This document shows positions 1 to 5,175 of a stretch of DNA of 5,587 nt, in pieces. A model generated the notes under the pieces. The model was not told the DNA's origin, made no database searches, and worked only from the letters and a program-made list of their open reading frames with translations. Origin of the DNA: Acidobacteriaceae bacterium. GTDB taxonomy: Bacteria; Acidobacteriota; Terriglobia; Bryobacterales; Bryobacteraceae. A program made the position numbers and the translations under genes. Numbering within the stretch: the stretch's first letter is position 1; every line of letters begins with the position of its first letter. The stretch lies in NCBI GenBank assembly GCA_019246575.1, contig JAFAQG010000620.1:1-5587 (forward strand), in the 5' to 3' direction.

Positions 1-429
1 GTAAACACGCTGGAACACTCTTGCGATCAGAGGCGTCGCAGCGACGATCAAGAATCCGATATCGAAAATAACTCTTCTCGGCAGAACCACATACCAGAAC
101 GCCAGGACAGCTGTAACTAGCGCGAGCGTATAAAATGCGTTGTGCTGGAACGCCCCGGCACTGACTGAGAAAACCAGGTACGGCACGACTGCGGAAGTCC
201 ACAGCAGCACAGCCAAGATCCGGGACGGGTGGATTCGTGCGACCATCGCCCTCGTATTTTCGAACACCGATCCTAGATAGAAAAGCGTCTCCAATAAAAA
301 GGCCGGCAACGCCGCAGTCCAGATCCAGCCGAAGTTTGGATATTGGTTTGAATAGAATAACGCCGTCGCAAACAACGCGATCCAGGAACACACTACCGCT
401 ATGAGAAACGGCCGCATTGTTCGCAGCAT
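1..429 (-). CDS. Polytopic membrane protein, N-terminal part (possible CPBP-family protease)
   Basis: The minus strand is open without a stop from about 438 down to position 1, so the C-terminus lies outside the window. The 143 visible codons are very hydrophobic, with about five likely membrane segments: one starting PFLIAVV near the N-terminus, one around FGWIWTAALPAFLLET, one around ILAVLLWTSAVVPYLVF, one around FYTLALVTAVLAFWYVV, and one around VIFDIGFLIVAATPLI. Three in-frame ATGs are possible, at 438, 429 and 417. I chose 429 because AGGA lies 8 nt upstream of it. The segment after the fourth helix (LPRRVIFDIGF, then ARVFQRVY) resembles, from memory, the N-terminal half of acidobacterial CPBP-family intramembrane metalloproteases. 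The catalytic Glu/His motifs of that family would lie beyond the window edge, so the assignment is tentative. All possible starts overlap the start of the divergent plus-strand gene. The real-gene call is fairly firm; the family is not. Confidence 0.65.
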   Translation of the reverse strand, partial: MLRTMRPFLIAVVCSWIALFATALFYSNQYPNFGWIWTAALPAFLLETLFYLGSVFENTRAMVARIHPSRILAVLLWTSAVVPYLVFSVSAGAFQHNAFYTLALVTAVLAFWYVVLPRRVIFDIGFLIVAATPLIARVFQRVY

Positions 430-1213
430 CGCCCTCATCCTAACATCGGCGTCGCTCTTTGCCGTTCGACCGATCCGCGCCGCCGAGCCTCCGTCCGATC
501 TTCTGAGAAAGATCGCCGCCGCGGAAACTGTCACCGCGGCCGCGCGCGACAACTACACGTACCGGCAGTCCGTCACGGTCGACGAATTTGACCACCGCGA
601 CATGATCGACGGGCAGTTTCGTGAGGTCCGCGACATCACGTTTTCCCCAACCGGGTCGCGATACGAGCAACCTGTAGGCCGGGTCGTCAACACGCTTCAG
701 CGCATCAGGATGACACCGGAGGATTTTGCTGATATTCGTAACGTTCAGCCGTTTTTCCTGACGTCAGCCAATGTCCGGCAATACTCAGGGAAGTATCTCG
801 GCGACGAAACAATCGATGGCATCCCATGCTTTGTCGAACACGTCGAGCCGAAACAGATCCTATCGGGCCAGCGCTTTTTCGATGGTACCTTGTGGGTGCG
901 GCAATCGGATTTCGCCGTTGTCCGCAGCCAGGGGCAAGCAGTCCCGCAGATTGAAACCTTACGGCAGCAGAACCTATTCCCGCATTTTACGACGCTTTGG
1001 AAAGAGATTGACGGCAAATGGATGTTTCCAGTCGAAACGTATGCGGATGACACGCTGTTCTTTCGCGATTGGCCTCAGCGTATACGGATCACGATCCGGT
1101 ACATGAATTACAAACGATTTGGCGCAGAATCGACACTTACGTTCGAAGGTGAAGCAGAACCGCAACCTTCTAATTCGCCGGCTCAACCTCAGCAGCAACA
1201 GCCACCTAAGTAG
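401..1213 (+). CDS. Secreted protein of unknown function, LolA-fold-like
   Basis: A 270-residue protein with a clear Sec signal peptide: basic n-region (MRNGRIVR), hydrophobic core (SIALILTSASLFAV) and likely cleavage around residues 27-29 (IRAA/EPP). No lipobox cysteine is seen. The mature part has a helical start (LLRKIAAAETVTAAARDNYTY) and then alternating beta-type stretches such as YRQSVTVDEF, REVRDITFSP, LWVRQSDFAVVRS and IRITIRYMNYKRFGAES. That pattern fits the half-barrel fold of outer-membrane lipoprotein-sorting (LolA/LolB-like) proteins. I recall similar proteins of this length as unnamed hypotheticals in Acidobacteriota. The last 18 residues are a low-complexity Pro/Gln tail (PQQQQPP), probably disordered. 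The ATG at 401 is the first start after an in-frame TAG at 353-355. Its only Shine-Dalgarno candidate, AGGA at 384-387, is 13 nt away and weak. The role is probably periplasmic, but no substrate can be named. Confidence 0.85.
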   Translation: MRNGRIVRSIALILTSASLFAVRPIRAAEPPSDLLRKIAAAETVTAAARDNYTYRQSVTVDEFDHRDMIDGQFREVRDITFSPTGSRYEQPVGRVVNTLQRIRMTPEDFADIRNVQPFFLTSANVRQYSGKYLGDETIDGIPCFVEHVEPKQILSGQRFFDGTLWVRQSDFAVVRSQGQAVPQIETLRQQNLFPHFTTLWKEIDGKWMFPVETYADDTLFFRDWPQRIRITIRYMNYKRFGAESTLTFEGEAEPQPSNSPAQPQQQQPPK

Positions 1214-1820
1214 GTGCAATTGTTCGAAAGTCTTCGGGGGTATCGATGTCAATCGCCGCCTCGGGCAATGCAAACGATGCTACTTTCACAGCTGGATCGG
1301 CGAACAGTAACTTGGCTCCGCATTCGGGGGGCAGGGAAGCCAGGCGGCCGAACAACTCGCGCTTGAAGAAGGCCGGAACACCTAGGGTGCCGCTATACTC
1401 TGCTGCCACGGCGGACGCCCCGCTTGTAAATAACATGCGCCGCATAGCGGCTAAGTGCCCAGCTGTTACGAACGGCTGATCGCACGTAAGAATCGCGACG
1501 GCTGCGGAGTTATCGGCCGGTGCGTTCCGCAGATAATTAACGCCGGCGGCTATGGATAACCCCATGCCACTGGTCCAATTGGCATTTCTCACGACCGTAA
1601 CTGGTTTGCTCGCAATCGACGCCTGGATGGCGTCTGCTCCCGCGCCAACGACCACAATCACGGGAGCGAAGTGAGCTTGAGTAGCCGCATCGATGACGGA
1701 CCCGAGCAGAGTGCCGCCTGAAAACGGAAGGAGCTGCTTGGGCCTCGCCATGCGAGTTGAAGCGCCCGCCGCAAGGATAATCGCAGCTGCACGAGCACAG
1801 CCGGAGGTCAGGTCCGTCAA
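1206..1820 (-). CDS. mocA: MocA-like molybdenum cofactor nucleotidyltransferase (NTP_transf_3 family)
   Basis: A 204-residue single-domain Rossmann-like nucleotidyltransferase. Visible motifs are the nucleotide-binding loop ILAAGASTRMARPKQLLPF (residues 15-33), VVVGAGADAI (56-65), NANWTSGMGLSIAAG (79-93), the metal/substrate motif TCDQP (112-116), GVPAFF (147-152), GAKLL (168-172) and the C-terminal DIDTPEDF (191-198). The last closely matches E. coli MocA, which transfers CMP to molybdopterin to make the cytosine dinucleotide cofactor. The loop has LAAGxSxRM rather than the MobA-type GGxSxRMGxDK, which favours MocA over MobA. The family also contains other sugar-phosphate nucleotidyltransferases, and no molybdoenzyme gene is in view, so the exact substrate is inferred. 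The start is TTG at 1820-1818, overlapping the TGA of the upstream MerR-TPR gene, which suggests translational coupling. The gene ends tail to tail with the secreted-protein gene with an 8-nt overlap. Confidence 0.87.
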   Translation of the reverse strand: MTDLTSGCARAAAIILAAGASTRMARPKQLLPFSGGTLLGSVIDAATQAHFAPVIVVVGAGADAIQASIASKPVTVVRNANWTSGMGLSIAAGVNYLRNAPADNSAAVAILTCDQPFVTAGHLAAMRRMLFTSGASAVAAEYSGTLGVPAFFKRELFGRLASLPPECGAKLLFADPAVKVASFALPEAAIDIDTPEDFRTIAPT

Positions 1821-2806
1821 ACGTTTTCGCTCGCGATCTCGACCTTAGAAGCCGTAGACCGGCTTCCCTTCACAACCGTGATGGCCTCGAGCTTTGCGAG
1901 CTCCCGGCGTGCGATGTGCGCCCATGCGCTGTTACCGTCCAGTTTCAGGTACGCGCGCCAGTGCCGGACAGCGCCCATAACATCCTTCATGCCCTGATGC
2001 AAGAGAGCGAGATTGTAATGCGCATCGGCGTAACCGGGTTGTAACTTCAGAGCTTCCCCGTAGTGATATAGCGCGCGTGCAGGATCGCCGCGCTCATCGT
2101 ACAAATTCCCGAGATTGAAGTGTGCGAGGGCATAGTTCGGATCGACGTCCAGCGCTTTGCGGTACTGCTCTTCGGCGTCAACCCAGGCGCGCCCGTTGAA
2201 GTAGACTGTCCCTAAGTTGACGAGTGCGCCGGCGGATTGCGGGTCCAGCTCCGCTGCTCTCCGATATGCTTTGACAATGTCTTCATAGGCGCCGCCTGTC
2301 TGTTCGAGTTCGAGACCTCGTTCGAACCAGCGATCCGCTTCCAGCTTGTCCTTTATTTTGCCGGCCAGGACGGTTGAATTATTCTGAGACGCAGGTAGCT
2401 GTAACAGCTTTTGAATCTCGTTGTCCGCGAAATCGAACAGCAACTGCCCGGAGCCTGGCTCCATTCTCTGCTTCCCGATCTGGATGCGCACTCGCCGGCC
2501 TTCCTTGTAGACGCGAACGTCGCCGCTCGGCTCGGCAACTTCGTTCAGGCGTGTCCGCAAAGCCTCGAGCGCTTGCCTGATGGCGCGCGGATGACACTGT
2601 TCGGCACGCAAGCGCATGATCGTCTTCAGCGCGAGAAGGTCCGGGAAACGATACTCGGCAACCTCTGGAATGAGCTGCTGGCGCTCCCAGGTCTTGAGCT
2701 GCCGGCCCTGTATTTTCAGAATTCGGCAGACTTCCTGGCGCGTGTAACAGCCGCCGGATTCGCGTTCGACAGACAGTAGGAAATGTTGCGAGCTATCTCG
2801 CAGCAC
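1817..2806 (-). CDS. MerR-type HTH protein fused to C-terminal TPR repeats
   Basis: A 329-residue two-domain protein. Residues about 21-85 form a MerR-like winged helix: YTRQEVCRILKI, then QLKTWERQQLIP where Trp40 sits in the usual Tyr/Phe position, a short wing (EYRFPDLLALK), and RAIRQALEALR. Residues about 96-137 form a small, probably beta-rich module ending MEPGSGQLLFDF that matches no domain I can name. Residues about 157-306 hold TPR units: WFERGLELE to ELDPQ, SAGALVNLG to DVDPN, YALAHFNLG to KLQPG, YADAHYNLA to KLDGN, and a partial capping repeat. There is no ligand-binding cysteine cluster, so it is not a metal-sensing MerR. It is probably cytosolic, with the TPR array as protein-interaction surface. 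The GTG at 2806 is the first possible start after an in-frame TAA upstream. It is divergent from feoAB-trxB and overlaps mocA by 4 nt. A transcription-regulator role is inferred; the target is unknown. Confidence 0.87.
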   Translation of the reverse strand: MLRDSSQHFLLSVERESGGCYTRQEVCRILKIQGRQLKTWERQQLIPEVAEYRFPDLLALKTIMRLRAEQCHPRAIRQALEALRTRLNEVAEPSGDVRVYKEGRRVRIQIGKQRMEPGSGQLLFDFADNEIQKLLQLPASQNNSTVLAGKIKDKLEADRWFERGLELEQTGGAYEDIVKAYRRAAELDPQSAGALVNLGTVYFNGRAWVDAEEQYRKALDVDPNYALAHFNLGNLYDERGDPARALYHYGEALKLQPGYADAHYNLALLHQGMKDVMGAVRHWRAYLKLDGNSAWAHIARRELAKLEAITVVKGSRSTASKVEIASENV

Positions 2807-2812
2807 ACGTCG

Positions 2813-2821
2813 ATAATAGCA
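2813..2821 (-). promoter_or_regulatory. Extended -10 promoter for the MerR-TPR gene
   Basis: Read on the minus strand the sequence is TGCTATTAT, an extended -10 (TGn plus a 5/6 match to TATAAT). Six bases (CGACGT) separate it from the GTG at 2806, so transcription would start at or next to the first base of the start codon and leave no 5' leader. No good -35 lies 16-18 nt upstream, which is normal for extended -10 promoters. No Shine-Dalgarno sequence precedes the GTG, in keeping with a leaderless start. Confidence 0.45.
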
Positions 2822-2902
2822 CCCGTCGGGCGCTTACGCCACATCGTGTCTAGCTCGAACAGCGACCTCGCGTGGCGAATTATCCCGTTCAGATGGAATC
2901 GG

Positions 2903-2930
2903 TTGACAGGTATCGGGCGCATGTCATACT
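2903..2930 (+). promoter_or_regulatory. Sigma70-like promoter for feoA-feoB-trxB
   Basis: A perfect -35 hexamer TTGACA (2903-2908) is followed after a 16-nt spacer by CATACT (2925-2930), which keeps the key A2 and T6 of the -10 consensus and matches 4 of 6 positions. Transcription would begin near 2937, about 14 nt before the feoA ATG. The 16-nt spacer is not the elongated 19-20 nt spacer of classical MerR-activated promoters. The nearest Shine-Dalgarno-like stretch, AAGG at 2934-2937, is 13 nt from the ATG and would lie at the very 5' end of the mRNA. Confidence 0.5.
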
Positions 2931-2950
2931 GAAAAGGTCGTATATTCGTT

Positions 2951-3250
2951 ATGCCTTCCCGAAAGAGGGTCAGCCGCGGCGCAGCGCACGCCAAACCTTT
3001 GAGTTTGGCGGACCTGCGAAGCGGTCAAAAGTGTGTGTTGGACCGGCTGGATGTTCCCGAGGACGTGGCGCGAAGGCTAATGGAGCTCGGCTTCCTGCCG
3101 GGGCACGAGGTGGTTCCGGGCCGGCGCGCGCCGGGCGGAGGACCACGTGTTTTTCGGGTCGACGGTTCGGAAGTAGCGTTGCGAGACGATACGGCTGCAC
3201 GAGTCTACGTTCATCGGGATCCTGAGCCGGATCCGATTGCGCTCTCATGA
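2951..3250 (+). CDS. feoA: FeoA, ferrous iron transport accessory protein
   Basis: A 99-residue FeoA-domain protein, a small cytosolic SH3-like partner thought to support FeoB-mediated Fe(II) uptake. The domain runs from about residue 17 to 88: LSLADLRSGQKCVLDRL, then VARRLMELGFLPGHEV (39-54), the family's most typical stretch, RRAPGGGPRVFRVDGSEVAL (58-77), and the terminal strand AARVYVHRD. A basic 16-residue N-terminal extension (MPSRKRVSRG...) and a Pro-rich tail (DPEPDP) flank the domain. The ATG at 2951 is the first start after an in-frame TGA at 2930-2932. The stop overlaps the feoB start as ATGA (3247-3250), so feoA and feoB are almost certainly one operon with coupled translation. The assignment is secure from both sequence and context. 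Confidence 0.95.
   Translation: MPSRKRVSRGAAHAKPLSLADLRSGQKCVLDRLDVPEDVARRLMELGFLPGHEVVPGRRAPGGGPRVFRVDGSEVALRDDTAARVYVHRDPEPDPIALS
3213..3237 (+). repeat. Potential hairpin at the feoA end, just before feoB
   Basis: ATCGGGATCC (3213-3222) can pair with GGATCCGAT (3229-3237) across the six-base loop TGAGCC, with one bulged G. The stem ends 9 nt before the feoB ATG and would cover the region where its ribosome binding site should be. The arms also encode the Asp-Pro repeats of the FeoA tail, so the symmetry may simply reflect codon repetition. Confidence 0.35.
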
Positions 3251-5175
3251 GTGACTGCCACGGAGGTGGGCCGCGAGCCGGTCTCCTGCCGAATCCAAGC
3301 ATTCCGCTGCCGCGAGCGGCACACGAACGCGACATCATCGTTGCGATTGTCGGCCCTCCGAACGCGGGTAAATCGACACTGTTCAACCGCCTGACGGGCC
3401 TGCGACAGAAGGTCGCGAATTTCCCGGGGGTGACGGTTGAGCACAGGATGGGCAAAGCCAAGCTCAAGAATTCGCTTCACGACGTCTTCCTCATCGATTT
3501 GCCTGGCGTTTACAGCCTTCACCCCCGCGCCGAAGACGAACAGGTCACGCACGATGTCCTGAAAGGAGAGCGCGGGGATTTTCCGAAACCGGATGCGGTG
3601 ATCCTGATTCTGGATTCGACCAACCTCGGCCGGCAGCTTGTACTGGCCGCTCCGATCCTCAGCCTCGGCATGCCAACGTTGATTCTGCTGAACATGGCCG
3701 ACGATTTGGAGGAGCGCGGGGGGAAGGTAGACATTGCGGCCCTAGCCGCTGAGCTGAACTGTCCGGTGGCTCTCGTCAGCGCTACGAGGGGGACCGGGCT
3801 GGAGCGCATCCGGCAATTTCTGTTGGGAACCGCGGCGCGGCTGAACTCTCCACCGCCGAACATCGAGCTTCCTGTTCTTCATGACGTTCCGAAATGCCGG
3901 CAATGGGCGGCAAAGGTCGGCACACGCGCGTCCTACCAGGCCCCCGCACCGCCGCTATGGACACGGCGTCTGGATACCATCTTTCTTCACCCGGTCGCGG
4001 GACCCCTGGTGTTTCTGGCCGTAGTCGTCGCCGTTTTTCAGAGCATCTTCTCGTGGGCGCAGCCGTTAATGGACGGCATGAAGAACCTGGTCGCGGTCTC
4101 CGGCGCTTCGCTGAAGCACGTTCTTCCGGACACAATCTGGAGATCGCTACTCCTCGACGGCGTTTGGAGCGGTGTCGGATCTGTCATTGTGTTTCTTCCG
4201 CAGATACTGCTGCTGTTCCTGTTTATCGGAATTCTGGAAGATTCCGGGTACCTGGCGCGCGCTGCCCTAATTGCCGACCGCACGATGGCGAAATTCGGGT
4301 TGCAGGGCAAGTCTTTTATTCCGTTGCTATCTGCCTATGCGTGCGCTGTCCCGGCGGTGATGGCGACGCGCGTGATCGAAAACAAGCGCGATCGCATGGC
4401 GACCATTATGATTGCGCCGCTGATGACGTGCTCGGCTCGTTTGCCGGTTTACACGCTCATTATCGCGGCATTTGTGCCGAACATACCGGTTATCGGCGGA
4501 GTGCTCTCGCTGCCCGCAGCCACGATGCTGGGGCTGTATGTGCTGGGATTCCTGGCGGCGATTCTTATAGCACGTCTCTTGAAGAGCACCGTTCTGCGAA
4601 GCCAGCGCTCGTCGTTCATGCTCGAAATGCCGCCGTATCGCTGGCCGACGTGGCGGTCGCTTGCTCTGCGGCTGATCGATCGCGGTAAAGTCTTTCTGCA
4701 GCGCGCCGGCACTGTAATTCTGGCCGTTGCGATCGTGATCTGGATACTGGCACATCTTCCGCTGGTCGATGGCAAGACCCCCGGGCTCGAGCACAGTTTC
4801 GCCGGCATGATCGGGAAAACAATAGAGCCGGCCATCAAACCGCTAGGCTTCAATTGGAAGATCGGCATCGGCTTGATTACGTCGCTGGCAGCGCGCGAGG
4901 TTATCGTCGGAACCCTGGGAACGATTTACGGCATTGAAGGAGACGAACCGTCGCAAGGCCTGCAAGCCGCCGTTCGGCAAGATTTGAGCGCCGCGGGCGC
5001 AGTCGCATTGTTGATTTTTTTCGCATTTGCGATGCAGTGCTTTTCGACCCTAGCGGTTGTTAAACGCGAGACAGGCGGCTGGAAATGGCCGGTATTTCAG
5101 TTCAGTTACATGCTGGCGCTGGCGTACTCTGGATCGTGGATTGCGTTTCACGCCACTAACTATTTCCTTGGATGA
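3247..5175 (+). CDS. feoB: FeoB, ferrous iron transporter with N-terminal GTPase domain
   Basis: A 642-residue inner-membrane Fe(II) permease. The cytosolic G domain shows G1 GPPNAGKST (36-44), switch I FPGVTVE (59-65, with Thr63 as G2), G3 DLPG (84-87), G4 NMAD (149-152) and G5 VSAT (177-180). A helical spacer domain follows to about 240. The membrane part (about 247-640) has around eight or nine hydrophobic segments and both gate motifs: GILEDSGYLARAALIADR (328-345), SFIPLLSAYACAVPAVMATR (356-375) with conserved Cys366, and PLMTCSARLPVYTL (391-404). The C-terminal block FAMQCFSTLAVVKRETGGWKWP (593-614) is also typical. Length is near that of compact FeoBs and shorter than E. coli's (773); no FeoC-like tail is present. 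A 29-residue leader (starting MSDCHGGG) precedes the G domain. The start overlaps the feoA stop (ATGA), and the stop overlaps the trxB start the same way. All G motifs are intact, so it should be functional. Confidence 0.97.
   Translation: MSDCHGGGPRAGLLPNPSIPLPRAAHERDIIVAIVGPPNAGKSTLFNRLTGLRQKVANFPGVTVEHRMGKAKLKNSLHDVFLIDLPGVYSLHPRAEDEQVTHDVLKGERGDFPKPDAVILILDSTNLGRQLVLAAPILSLGMPTLILLNMADDLEERGGKVDIAALAAELNCPVALVSATRGTGLERIRQFLLGTAARLNSPPPNIELPVLHDVPKCRQWAAKVGTRASYQAPAPPLWTRRLDTIFLHPVAGPLVFLAVVVAVFQSIFSWAQPLMDGMKNLVAVSGASLKHVLPDTIWRSLLLDGVWSGVGSVIVFLPQILLLFLFIGILEDSGYLARAALIADRTMAKFGLQGKSFIPLLSAYACAVPAVMATRVIENKRDRMATIMIAPLMTCSARLPVYTLIIAAFVPNIPVIGGVLSLPAATMLGLYVLGFLAAILIARLLKSTVLRSQRSSFMLEMPPYRWPTWRSLALRLIDRGKVFLQRAGTVILAVAIVIWILAHLPLVDGKTPGLEHSFAGMIGKTIEPAIKPLGFNWKIGIGLITSLAAREVIVGTLGTIYGIEGDEPSQGLQAAVRQDLSAAGAVALLIFFAFAMQCFSTLAVVKRETGGWKWPVFQFSYMLALAYSGSWIAFHATNYFLG

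Larger units (their letters stand above)
2807..2950. promoter_or_regulatory. Divergent intergenic region between the MerR-TPR gene and feoA
   Basis: This is the only intergenic stretch of any size in the window. It must hold the promoters of both the leftward MerR-TPR/mocA pair and the rightward feoA-feoB-trxB operon. It contains two copies of the 8-mer TCGGGCGC (2826-2833 and 2913-2920), one near each candidate promoter, and a spaced inverted repeat CGCCAC (2837-2842)/GTGGCG (2872-2877). No convincing Fur, DtxR or MntR palindrome was recognised by eye. Confidence 0.7.

Noticed and set aside
34..46. Inverted repeat CGTCGC-A-GCGACG
   Set aside because: It lies within the membrane-protein coding region, has very short arms and no T-run; it is likely chance in GC-rich sequence.
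440..670. Minus-strand ORF of 76 codons
   Set aside because: It lies wholly inside the secreted-protein gene in an opposite frame, and its Arg/Gly/Val-rich composition shows no domain or signal.
2411..2779. Plus-strand ORF of 122 codons
   Set aside because: It is antisense to the MerR-TPR gene, whose HTH and TPR motifs are clear; the plus reading shows no recognisable family.
2837..2877. Spaced inverted repeat CGCCAC/GTGGCG as an operator
   Set aside because: The arms are only 6 bp and 29 nt apart, which is expected by chance in a GC-rich intergenic region; it is mentioned but not called as a site.
2881..2950. Fur or DtxR-type box upstream of feoA
   Set aside because: I looked for GATAATGATAATCATTATC-like and TTAGGTTAGGCTAACCTAA-like palindromes and saw no acceptable match by eye.
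2970..3467. Minus-strand ORF of 165 codons across feoA/feoB
   Set aside because: It is a shadow of two unmistakable genes; the composition is Arg/Pro-rich as expected for antisense of GC-rich coding DNA.
3894..4688. Plus-strand ORF of 264 codons inside feoB
   Set aside because: It is the out-of-frame reading of the FeoB membrane domain. The FeoB frame carries all conserved motifs without interruption, so there is no frameshift or nested gene.
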